A stretch of DNA of 5,590 nucleotides from Candidatus Pollutiaquabacter sp. (GTDB lineage Bacteria > Bacteroidota > Bacteroidia > AKYH767-A > 2013-40CM-41-45), in assembly GCA_903854075.1 (NCBI GenBank), contig CAINVI010000035.1, forward strand, positions 1 through 5,590. Reading direction: 5' to 3'. Both the position numbers and the translations under genes were made by a program. How positions within the stretch are numbered: the stretch's first letter is position 1; each line of letters opens with the position of its first letter. The notes below the pieces were generated by a model that worked only from the letters and a program-made list of their open reading frames with translations, searched no databases and had not been told where the DNA came from. Below, in pieces: positions 1-5,588 of the stretch.

Positions 1-390
1 AATATATCGGGCAGCCGCAGCGCTGTCGCCCGTATAAATGTTCCCCCAGTTTCCCTGCATGTCAATCAGCAAGTCCTTCTGACCGAGTTGCACCATGGCA
101 TCGCCGATCGAAGCATCACCGTGCGGATGATATTTCATGGCGTGCCCAATGACATTAGCCACTTTGTTGTAGCGACCGTCCTCCATTTCCCACATGGAAT
201 GGAGAATTCGTCGCTGCACCGGTTTTAATCCGTCGTTGATGTGAGGAACAGCACGCTCTAGAATTACATAGGATGCGTAATCTAAAAACCAATTTTCATA
301 CATGCCATTGACATGTATCATCTTATTTTTTTCGGCATGCTGTTGTACAGGAGCCGCCGGCTTGCTTTCTTCTTTTTTCTTTTTAGCCAT
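1..390 (-). CDS. parC: DNA topoisomerase IV subunit A (ParC/GyrA family), N-terminal 130 residues, cut by window edge
   Basis: This is the breakage-reunion subunit of a type IIA topoisomerase, which with ParE decatenates and relaxes DNA in an ATP-dependent reaction. The ATG is at 390-388 and the frame stays open to base 1. A lysine-rich tail (residues 2-25) precedes the family core: GMYENWFLDYASYVILERAV at 29-48, DGLKPVQRRIL at 53-63, the helix-turn-helix region with HPHGD at 88-92, and QGNWGN at 112-117. The catalytic tyrosine is Y129, within RYI at the very edge of the window, so the winged-helix active site is only just covered and the C-terminal domain is missing. Residues A93 and D97 align with E. 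coli ParC S80 and E84. The gene starts 25 bases after the parE stop, so co-transcription is likely. ParC is preferred over GyrA because of the neighbouring subunit B gene and the Bacteroidota ParC-like GDASIGDAMVQLGQKD stretch. No Shine-Dalgarno site is evident. Confidence 0.93.
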   Translation of the reverse strand, partial: MAKKKKEESKPAAPVQQHAEKNKMIHVNGMYENWFLDYASYVILERAVPHINDGLKPVQRRILHSMWEMEDGRYNKVANVIGHAMKYHPHGDASIGDAMVQLGQKDLLIDMQGNWGNIYTGDSAAAARYI

Positions 391-415
391 ACACTACAAA
401 TTCTTCGGTTAATAA

Positions 416-2281
416 TCAGGCCAATTCTTCTGCTACGACATCCTTTTCCAAACGTAGATTGGAAATGATGAACTCTTGTCGCTCCGGTGTGTTTTTACCC
501 ATATAATAATCCAGCAATTTTTGGATCGTTTCTTCCTGGCCCAGCATCACGGGCTCCAAACGAATGTTCTTTCCAATAAAATGAACAAATTCGTCCGGAG
601 AAATTTCGCCCAGCCCTTTGAAGCGGGTGATTTCCGGTTTCGCCCCCAGTTTGGCGATAGCATTAACGCGCTCTTGTTCGGAATAGCAATAAATGGTCTC
701 CTTCTTATTACGAACACGGAACAATGGTGTTTGCAGGATGAAGACGTGTCCATTACGTACCAATTCCGGATAGAATTGGAGAAAGAACGTCAACAACAGT
801 AATCGGATGTGCATACCATCAACATCGGCATCGGTAGCGATGACGATGCGATTGTAACGCAACTCTTCCATACCGTCCTCGACATTCAAAGCATTAACGA
901 GCAAATTGAATTCTTCGTTTTCATACACCACCTTCTTGGTAAGGCCGTAACAATTGAGCGGCTTACCTTTCAGGCTGAAAACTGCTTGCATATTTACATC
1001 ACGCGATTTGGTGATGGAACCCGAAGCAGAATCTCCCTCAGTGATAAAAATCGTGGAATCCTGACGGGAGATATGTCGTGAGTTGAAGTGTACCCGACAA
1101 TCGCGGAGTTTGCGATTATGCAGGTTCGCTTTACGTGCGCGTTCGTTCGCCAGTTTCTTGATACCGGCAATTTCTTTCCGTTCACGCTCACTTTGAAGAA
1201 TCTTTGCTTCGAGCGCTTTGGCCGTTTCCGGATATTTGTGAAGGTAATTGTCCAGTTCCGTCTTCACGAAATCATTAATCCATGTACGAATCTGTACGCC
1301 GTTCGGCTCGCGTGTGAGCGAACCCAACTTGGTTTTGGTCTGCGATTCAAACACAGGTTCCTGGACTCTTACACTGATGGCGGCGACAATTGATGTTCGG
1401 ACATCGCTCGCATCGAATTCCTTTTTATAAAACTCACGGATGGTCTTTACAATGGCTTCACGGAAGGCGGCCTGGTGGGTACCGCCTTGTGTGGTATGCT
1501 GACCGTTGACAAAAGAAAAATAATCTTCGCCGTAAGCCATCGTGTGTGTAAAGGCGATTTCGATATCATCGCCGCGGAGATGAATGATCGGATAGCGCAC
1601 TTCATCAGAAAGGTTGCGCTCCAACAAATCGCGCAATCCGTTTTCCGAATGGAACGATTCGCCGTTAAAATTTATGGTAAGACCTTTATTGAGGTACGCA
1701 TAATTCCAGAGCATGAGCTCTACGTACTCATTATTGAAGCGATAATTCCGGAAAATGGATTCGTCAGGAACGAACGTCATCCGAGTACCGTTTTTCTCGT
1801 CACTCGCTTTTTCGCGTTCGTCTTTTTTGAGATCTCCTTGAGAGAATTCGGCCACTTTGGTGCGGCCTTCACGTACCGCTTGCACGCGGAAATAACTGGC
1901 CAACGCATTGACCGCTTTCGTACCGACTCCGTTCAGACCAACACTTTTTTGAAATGCTTTACTGTCGTACTTACCGCCGGTATTGATTTTAGACACACAT
2001 TCGACCACCTTTCCAAGCGGAATACCACGGCCGTAATCACGAACATCCACTTGTCCGTCTTGAATGGCTACATCAATGTTTTTCCCATACCCCATCACGT
2101 GCTCGTCGATGGAGTTATCGATCACTTCCTTCAACAAAACATATATACCATCATCTTTGGAGGAACCATCGCCTAATTTACCTATATACATTCCGGGACG
2201 CGTCCGGATGTGTTCTTTCCAATCCAACGACCGGATACTATCCTCGGTATAACCGTGATCCGGTTTTTTCTTTTCTGACAT
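416..2281 (-). CDS. parE: DNA topoisomerase IV subunit B (ParE, ATPase/TOPRIM subunit)
   Basis: This is the ATPase subunit of topoisomerase IV. It is 621 residues, the normal ParE length and shorter than GyrB proteins with the TOPRIM insertion. The GHKL ATPase domain shows RPGMYIG (29-34 region), EVIDN with catalytic E52 and N56, DYGRGIP at 82-88 and the lid GLNGVGTKAVNALAS at 115-129. The transducer domain carries QTK with Q314 and K316, matching GyrB Q335/K337, which contact the ATP gamma phosphate. The TOPRIM domain has EGDSAS (E415) and DADVDG (D484, D486, D488), which hold the metal ions for DNA cleavage. QTPLFR (517-522) and RFKGLGE (553-559) complete the core. The ATG at 2281-2279 is supported by the short lysine-rich leader before YTEDSIRSLDWKEHI. 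The gene is followed after 25 bases by parC. GyrB is the alternative, but gene pairing, length and Bacteroidota-type sequence favour ParE. No frameshift or missing key residue is seen. Confidence 0.95.
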   Translation of the reverse strand: MSEKKKPDHGYTEDSIRSLDWKEHIRTRPGMYIGKLGDGSSKDDGIYVLLKEVIDNSIDEHVMGYGKNIDVAIQDGQVDVRDYGRGIPLGKVVECVSKINTGGKYDSKAFQKSVGLNGVGTKAVNALASYFRVQAVREGRTKVAEFSQGDLKKDEREKASDEKNGTRMTFVPDESIFRNYRFNNEYVELMLWNYAYLNKGLTINFNGESFHSENGLRDLLERNLSDEVRYPIIHLRGDDIEIAFTHTMAYGEDYFSFVNGQHTTQGGTHQAAFREAIVKTIREFYKKEFDASDVRTSIVAAISVRVQEPVFESQTKTKLGSLTREPNGVQIRTWINDFVKTELDNYLHKYPETAKALEAKILQSERERKEIAGIKKLANERARKANLHNRKLRDCRVHFNSRHISRQDSTIFITEGDSASGSITKSRDVNMQAVFSLKGKPLNCYGLTKKVVYENEEFNLLVNALNVEDGMEELRYNRIVIATDADVDGMHIRLLLLTFFLQFYPELVRNGHVFILQTPLFRVRNKKETIYCYSEQERVNAIAKLGAKPEITRFKGLGEISPDEFVHFIGKNIRLEPVMLGQEETIQKLLDYYMGKNTPERQEFIISNLRLEKDVVAEELA

Positions 2282-2365
2282 GAACTTTGTTTTTCGATTT
2301 ACTTTAAGGGATTAAAGGTAGCACGCTTAGCGGCTCACAGGCCCTTTTCCCTATGTAAATATCCA

Positions 2366-2373
2366 CAAAAGTA
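2366..2373 (-). promoter_or_regulatory. Candidate Bacteroidota -7 box upstream of parE
   Basis: On the minus strand these bases read TACTTTTG, an exact match to the TAnnTTTG -7 consensus of the Bacteroidota primary sigma factor. Transcription would start near 2359, giving a leader of about 80 bases before the parE ATG. No good TTTG -33 element is found at the expected spacing, which weakens the call. It would allow parE-parC to be transcribed separately from the genes upstream. Confidence 0.35.
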
Positions 2374-2388
2374 TGTGCATAGGACGCT

Positions 2389-2414
2389 GAAAACGCCTAT
2401 TTCAGGGCGTTTTC
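2389..2414 (-). terminator. Inverted repeat over the DUF167 stop codon, possible terminator or processing hairpin
   Basis: Two perfect 9-base arms, GAAAACGCC (2389-2397) and GGCGTTTTC (2406-2414), are separated by 8 bases. The TAG stop (2399-2397) sits at the edge of the loop. The outer part of the stem is A on one side and T on the other, so the core of strong pairs is only 4 base pairs. After the hairpin the minus strand reads AGCGTCC rather than a T-run. It may weaken read-through into parE or only protect the 3' end. Confidence 0.3.
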
Positions 2415-2657
2415 GAGGTGTTGACGAACTATTTCTTCTCCCGCCTCAATCGAAAGGCATTTAATGCGTGCCGACTGTCCTTTTGTCAAAACGATTTTTG
2501 ATTTGGACAAACCCAGCACCTCTGACAAATATTCCACCAAGGCCTGATTGGCCTTGCCGTCAACTGCCGGCGCACGTAACCGAATGATCCATTTATTATC
2601 GTGGTATTCGATTCCGTTGAACCGCTGGTTCGGCTTTACCTGCACGTAGAGTAACAT
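2397..2657 (-). CDS. DUF167 / YggU (UPF0235) family protein
   Basis: This small cytosolic protein of 86 residues matches the DUF167 family, whose biochemical role is not established. The diagnostic features are the N-terminal strand VQVKPN (5-10), WIIRLRAPAVDGKANQALVEYL (28-49 region) with the hallmark APAVDGKAN, and the later SKSKIVLTKGQSARIK segment followed by LSIEAGEE. Length is normal for the single-domain family (about 75-100 residues). The ATG is at 2657-2655, just 3 bases after the stop of the AcpH-like gene, so translational coupling in a two-gene operon is likely. The stop codon lies at the edge of a hairpin loop. In many bacteria this family sits beside yggT or yggS-type genes; that context is absent here. 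The family assignment is confident but the function is unknown. Confidence 0.88.
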   Translation of the reverse strand: MLLYVQVKPNQRFNGIEYHDNKWIIRLRAPAVDGKANQALVEYLSEVLGLSKSKIVLTKGQSARIKCLSIEAGEEIVRQHLENALK

Positions 2658-2660
2658 GAT

Positions 2661-3233
2661 TTAAAAGGAGGATGAAAAGCGGATTAATTCAGGAAAAAAG
2701 TTTTTGAAGTCTTTTTCTAAGATTTCATACCATTCCACTAGATCTTCCGTGGCTTCGTGCATGCGGTTTTCAAAAGAAACTCGTCGCGAAAGGCCAGTTA
2801 ATGTTTTGCCAATGCCTTCTACAGTGGCATAGCCGGTTAGCCAATCGCGTTCAACCATATACGGATAGAAATGCTTTACCTTTTCCGGAAACCAATGCTC
2901 ACCATTAGCTAGCTGCAGGTATTTTTCACGACTGAATAGCGCTAACGGAACAGCAGAATAGTCATTGAAATTGGCGGCCAGGAAATGATCGTAAAACAGG
3001 TCCAACACCACACCGGAATACTTAGACTGACGAGCATACAAATATTTCCTGCTTTGGGCAGTTATTGGGTGTGTATCCGTAAAGTGATCTATGGCTCGAT
3101 GTAATTCGATGCCACGCCGAATTCCGTCCGGGAAATCAAATTTCCGGTTTCCCTTGACATGGTCGCCAATGAAATTTCCGATCAGTAGCTCCTGATTGTC
3201 ACCGGAAAGGAAAATATGGGCCAGCAGATTCAC
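2661..3233 (-). CDS. Acyl carrier protein phosphodiesterase-like protein (AcpH/DUF479 family)
   Basis: The product resembles AcpH, which removes the 4'-phosphopantetheine group from holo-ACP, returning apo-ACP in fatty acid metabolism. The start MNLLAHIFLSGDNQELLIGNFIGDHVKG is the family signature: LAH at 4-6, GNF at 19-21 and D24. HRAIDHFTDTHP follows at 45-56, with H45, D49 and D53 as likely metal ligands of the HD-like helical fold, then DLFYDHFLA at 78-86. Length (190 residues) is close to E. coli AcpH (193). The start codon is GTG at 3233-3231. An in-frame TAG two codons upstream (3239-3237) excludes an earlier start, and the family's conserved N-terminal motif excludes a later one. The DUF167 gene follows after 3 bases. 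Family membership is firm. ACP hydrolase activity is inferred, because many members are untested and the reported E. coli activity is the main precedent. Confidence 0.85.
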   Translation of the reverse strand: MNLLAHIFLSGDNQELLIGNFIGDHVKGNRKFDFPDGIRRGIELHRAIDHFTDTHPITAQSRKYLYARQSKYSGVVLDLFYDHFLAANFNDYSAVPLALFSREKYLQLANGEHWFPEKVKHFYPYMVERDWLTGYATVEGIGKTLTGLSRRVSFENRMHEATEDLVEWYEILEKDFKNFFPELIRFSSSF

Positions 3234-3242
3234 GTTCTACCG

Positions 3243-3274
3243 TAAAGATACGATTATCGGATTTGTAACTCGAA
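3243..3274 (-). promoter_or_regulatory. Candidate promoter for the AcpH-like/DUF167 operon
   Basis: On the minus strand, TTCG (3274-3271) is followed after 20 bases by TATCTTTA (3250-3243). These are close to the Bacteroidota TTTG -33 and TAnnTTTG -7 elements, with one mismatch each. The expected start of transcription is around 3236-3238, only a few bases before the GTG start codon, so the mRNA would be nearly leaderless. It overlaps the promoter on the opposite strand. Confidence 0.45.
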
Positions 3275-3293
3275 TCTTGATTTTGTATCTTTA
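3262..3293 (+). promoter_or_regulatory. Candidate promoter for the Kazal-domain gene
   Basis: TTTG (3262-3265), an exact -33 match, is followed after 20 bases by TATCTTTA (3286-3293), which has 7 of 8 matches to TAnnTTTG (final G replaced by A). The start of transcription is expected near 3298-3300, immediately before the ATG at 3301, so the message would have almost no leader. The element mirrors the minus-strand promoter and its -33 lies inside that promoter's spacer. Confidence 0.5.
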
Positions 3294-3300
3294 AGGCACA

Positions 3301-3804
3301 ATGCGCATCCTCGTACTGCTCTTATTAACATCTATAGGCTTTTCAGCCAAGGCTCAGTTTACCGTTTCCTGTGTCGACTCGACACGTTTTCCGGACGAGT
3401 ATTATCCGTGCCCGAATACCTTTAACCCGGTCTGCGCCTGTGATAACAAAACATACCGTAACGATTGTGCTGCGTATTACTGGGGCGGATTGAACACGAA
3501 TAACCTTATCGCTCCTAACTCTTGTACCGGCTTTTTCATCGACTTCTATCCAACGGCAGTCACCTATTTCCCGGCCACCTTTAACCTCTACATGAAGCTC
3601 CCCGGACCGGCCACTCTTTACATTTTCGACGCGTTCGGTCGACTACAATATCAGCGAAATCTTAATGCTTACTACAACGGACAAATCATCACCGAAGAGG
3701 TTCCGGCAGAAAACTTGCAATTAGGAATTTACACGTTGATAGTACTAGCTGCCGGTGAGAAACAGGCGATAAAATTCGCCAAAGCATCCGATCTGGAATA
3801 TTAA
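3301..3804 (+). CDS. Exported Kazal-type domain protein with T9SS-like C-terminal sorting domain
   Basis: This 167-residue protein begins with a signal peptide: MR, a hydrophobic run from I3 to about F14, then SAKA|Q with probable cleavage after A18. Residues 24-75 form a Kazal-type serine protease inhibitor-like domain with six cysteines: C24, C37, C45, C47, C56 and C75. The spacing PCPNTFNPVCACDNKTYRNDC contains the typical PVCxCDxKTY core. By alignment with ovomucoid third domain, the reactive-site P1 residue would be N39. The C-terminal ~85 residues (FYPTAV, then LYIFDAFGRLQYQ at 106-118 and LQLGIYTLIV at 139-148) resemble the type A T9SS sorting domain of Bacteroidota, although the usual NP motif near its start is replaced by PTAV. 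The likely fate is export by Sec and then secretion or attachment at the cell surface. The first ATG is required by the signal peptide. Protease inhibition is an inference from the fold; no target is indicated. Confidence 0.82.
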   Translation: MRILVLLLLTSIGFSAKAQFTVSCVDSTRFPDEYYPCPNTFNPVCACDNKTYRNDCAAYYWGGLNTNNLIAPNSCTGFFIDFYPTAVTYFPATFNLYMKLPGPATLYIFDAFGRLQYQRNLNAYYNGQIITEEVPAENLQLGIYTLIVLAAGEKQAIKFAKASDLEY

Positions 3805-3813
3805 ACAATTGAA

Positions 3814-3850
3814 CGAAGACTACCGGCATCACGACCGGCAAACGACTTCG
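3814..3850. terminator. Possible two-tier hairpin between convergent genes
   Basis: In the 63-base gap between the stop codons of the Kazal-domain gene and cas6, CGAAG (3814-3818) pairs with CTTCG (3846-3850), and inside it CCGG (3823-3826) pairs with CCGG (3835-3838) around an 8-base loop. Neither strand has a T-run after the stem, so it is not a standard intrinsic terminator. It is noted because some termination signal is expected between convergent genes. Confidence 0.22.
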
Positions 3851-3867
3851 ATGACCGCAGATCTATT

Positions 3868-4659
3868 TTACTGCTGAAAAGCGTCTTCCTCATTCGAGGA
3901 TGGAGCTGCTTGCGACATTCCTCCCACTACATCAATCATACCGTAACCCTGGTTGGTGTATAGTCCAATTCCACAATCCCAGACAAACTTCTGAACTTGC
4001 GGATGCGCATGTAAGGTGAAGGGCAATAGATAACCGAAGATCGGCAGGCTATCGTTGTTCTTGTAGATACGCGCGAACTTCTTGTGGGTATTAAGGATTT
4101 TCTCGATGTAATTAGGATCGGGAACAATTTCAAATTCGGCATACTGCTGCAACTGTTCCTGTGTAAAGCCCGCCTTCTCCATATTGTCCATGATGGCGTT
4201 GTAAAACGCATCGGAAAACTCCTGCGAACGCGGATCTAACGCATCCGGAATATTTCCGCTTTCGTCCGTTTCGAACGGCGGCTGACAAACCATCGGAGAG
4301 ATACAGACGTATTTCATCTCGGTCTTGAATTCAGGATCCGGAATGATCTCGTACGATTTTGGCACGAGGGTCAACTTGGCAAAACTGACGAGACGCTTCT
4401 CAAACAGCCGCTCCACCCATTCTTTGGCAAAATCATCGTGCGCAGCGGAAACCACGAGCGTGACTTTGGAAGACAAGAATCGTATCTGACCGTTTTGGAC
4501 TTTTGAGGTCCCTTTGAGCGACGAGAAATTAAAAAATGGCGATGCACTTGGAAGTTCACGAATCACTTCGTCCATCAAGGCCGAAATAATTTTTTGATGA
4601 TGCAAAGGAACTGTACCACTGCTACCGTGGACTTTCAAGAAAGAGATTTTAATACGCAT
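3868..4659 (-). CDS. cas6: Cas6-family CRISPR-associated endoribonuclease, standing alone
   Basis: Cas6 proteins cut the CRISPR precursor transcript within each repeat to release crRNAs for type I and III systems. The 263 residues show the two ferredoxin-like halves. The first opens with MRIKISFLKV, then PLHHQKIISALMDEVI (18-33), matching the VPYNHQYYLQGLIYNAI stretch of Pyrococcus Cas6, then FFNFSSLKG (42-50), the GQIRFLSSKVTLVVSA strand (57-72), a helix around 78-87 and YVCISPMV (117-124), matching the family's LSPI/V motif. The second half ends in the hallmark glycine-rich loop G230-I-G-LYTNQ-G238-Y-G240-MIDV. A polar tail of about 18 residues follows. The segment that carries the catalytic H46 in Pyrococcus Cas6 (LHE before the FTYS strand) appears shortened and lacks histidine. 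H20 or H21 could substitute, as position-shifted histidines act in other Cas6 enzymes. No cas genes or repeats are nearby. Family assignment is from motif recognition only. Confidence 0.82.
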   Translation of the reverse strand: MRIKISFLKVHGSSGTVPLHHQKIISALMDEVIRELPSASPFFNFSSLKGTSKVQNGQIRFLSSKVTLVVSAAHDDFAKEWVERLFEKRLVSFAKLTLVPKSYEIIPDPEFKTEMKYVCISPMVCQPPFETDESGNIPDALDPRSQEFSDAFYNAIMDNMEKAGFTQEQLQQYAEFEIVPDPNYIEKILNTHKKFARIYKNNDSLPIFGYLLPFTLHAHPQVQKFVWDCGIGLYTNQGYGMIDVVGGMSQAAPSSNEEDAFQQ

Positions 4660-4761
4660 GTCTGGTAATAAGAAAAATAACGTTCAATGTGGTAATCCTG
4701 AATTGGGAAAAAACAGGGGGTTATCTATTAAAAACAACGATTTTATCGTAAAAATGTTATT

Positions 4762-4769
4762 CAAAGTTA
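4762..4769 (-). promoter_or_regulatory. Candidate -7 box upstream of cas6
   Basis: The minus strand reads TAACTTTG, an exact TAnnTTTG match, in an AT-rich region upstream of cas6. Transcription would begin near 4756 and give a leader of about 97 bases. No TTTG -33 element lies 19-21 bases upstream, so the box could be weak or factor-dependent. It suggests cas6 can be transcribed independently of the sugar transferase gene. Confidence 0.35.
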
Positions 4770-4787
4770 CAAAATACCTACAAAATA
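4768..4787. repeat. Tandem 9-base direct repeat next to the cas6 -7 box
   Basis: TACAAAATA occurs at 4768-4776 and again at 4779-4787, with an 11-base period, about one helical turn. The repeats lie directly upstream of the candidate cas6 -7 box, where a regulator would contact RNA polymerase. They are also AT-rich, so chance cannot be dismissed. Confidence 0.35.
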
Positions 4788-4804
4788 ACCGCTTTTAACG
4801 CAAT

Positions 4805-5416
4805 TTAGTTCTTCACCACTTTTACCATGGTCTTCCCGATTATCCGTAAATAATTGATTACCGAAGGATTGCGGATAAAATGCTGGTTCAGCGCGAGTTT
4901 TTCGGGCATGATTGTTTCGATGTAGTATTTCTCCGGATCAGCAACTTTAGCCAGCAACTCATTCTCGTTTGCATAAGCTATGGACGCTTCATCGGTGATA
5001 CCGGGCCGTACAGAAAGCACTTGGCGCTGCTCTTGCGTATAGTACTCCACAAATTTGCGGACCTCCGGGCGCGGACCCACTATACTCATTGATCCGTACA
5101 ACACATTAAGCAATTGCGGCAATTCATCCAGCTTAAATTTCCGCAACCAATACCCTGACCGGGTAATCCGCGGATCTCTACTGCCTACCGTCAGCTGCAA
5201 GGACTTTCCATTGTCGACGCGCATGGAACGAAATTTCAGCAGCAGAAAATCTTTACCCCGTTTTCCTACCCTCACCTGCCGGTAAAAGACCGGACCCGGA
5301 TCGTCCAGCAGAATCCAGATTGTAACCAAAAGAAAAAACGGAGCAAGCAGCAGAAGTCCGATCAAACTGAACAGTATATCAAGTACACGAATGACGAAGC
5401 TGTTCATCCGAATCAA
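4805..5416 (-). CDS. Bacterial sugar transferase (PF02397, monotopic phosphoglycosyl transferase, PglC/WcaJ catalytic-core type)
   Basis: This inner-membrane enzyme type transfers a sugar phosphate from a UDP-sugar to undecaprenyl phosphate, the first membrane step in making surface polysaccharides or glycoprotein glycans. The size (203 residues) matches the minimal PglC-type enzymes without the extra membrane helices of WcaJ. A hydrophobic segment at 7-37 with a proline kink (A25-P26) is the re-entrant membrane helix. Family motifs follow: DDPGPVFYRQVRVGKRGKDF (38-57), KFRSM (61-65), LRKFKLDELPQL (91-102) with the D97-E98 catalytic dyad, GSMSIVGPRPE (108-118) and RPGITDEASI (137-146). The longest frame starts at TTG (5416), 1 base after the upstream stop. 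The ATG at 5407 (residue 4, MNSFVIR) loses nothing conserved and is an equally good or better start, giving 200 residues. The almost zero gap implies co-transcription with the hydrolase gene. Substrate sugar cannot be told from sequence. Confidence 0.92.
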   Translation of the reverse strand: MIRMNSFVIRVLDILFSLIGLLLLAPFFLLVTIWILLDDPGPVFYRQVRVGKRGKDFLLLKFRSMRVDNGKSLQLTVGSRDPRITRSGYWLRKFKLDELPQLLNVLYGSMSIVGPRPEVRKFVEYYTQEQRQVLSVRPGITDEASIAYANENELLAKVADPEKYYIETIMPEKLALNQHFIRNPSVINYLRIIGKTMVKVVKN

Positions 5417-5417
5417 G

Positions 5418-5588
5418 TTACTTAGTCAATGTGCCGGTTTTAATCCAGGAGGCGATATCCAGCACCACCACCTCTTCCACATTTCCTGCTTTGGAATACT
5501 CCGCAGGAACACTCTTTCCGTTGCCTTTTATAAAGAAATGGTTCAACTGCGGATACGTTTTGTAGGTCACCGCCGGCTTATCGTTAAG
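5418..5588 (-). CDS. Alpha/beta hydrolase, C-terminal 56 residues (runs off the window)
   Basis: On the minus strand the frame enters from the window edge (two further bases, 5589-5590, belong to the split codon) and stops at TAA, 5420-5418. The fragment includes VTYKTYPQLNHFFIKGNGKS, PAEYSKAGNVEEVVVLDIASW and a short IKTGTLTK end. YPxLNHxF is the strand-loop that carries the catalytic histidine (residue 17 of the fragment, codon 5540-5538) in dienelactone-hydrolase-like and peptidase-like alpha/beta hydrolases. The PAEY..GNV..VV.DIA.WI ending is common in Bacteroidota members of this fold. The nucleophile and acid are outside the window, so substrate class is unknown. It is the upstream partner of the sugar transferase in a tight gene pair. 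Confidence 0.75.
   Translation of the reverse strand, partial: LNDKPAVTYKTYPQLNHFFIKGNGKSVPAEYSKAGNVEEVVVLDIASWIKTGTLTK

Noticed and set aside
1475..2176. A 233-codon open frame on the plus strand opposite parE
   Set aside because: It is wholly antisense to the confidently assigned ATPase domain of parE, its translation matches no family I recognise, and long antisense frames are expected opposite a conserved GC-biased gene.
2661..2699. AAAGGAGGATG on the plus strand, a Shine-Dalgarno-like run with an ATG and an 11-codon frame
   Set aside because: It is the antisense of the C-terminal codons of the AcpH-like gene, the spacing to ATG is too short, and strong Shine-Dalgarno sites are not typical of Bacteroidota.
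3936..4211. A 91-codon minus-strand frame inside cas6, and a second 62-codon one at 4371-4559
   Set aside because: They are shadow frames of cas6 with serine- and arginine-rich, feature-poor translations; the cas6 frame carries the recognisable motifs throughout.
4697..4718. CCTG...CAGG with an A-run as a terminator after the sugar transferase gene
   Set aside because: The stem is only 4 base pairs around a 14-base loop, too weak to support a terminator call.
4660..4804. A possible CRISPR leader or degenerate repeat array upstream of cas6
   Set aside because: The only repeats are 9 bases long with an 11-base period; nothing of 25-40 bases recurs and there is no repeat-spacer rhythm anywhere in the window.
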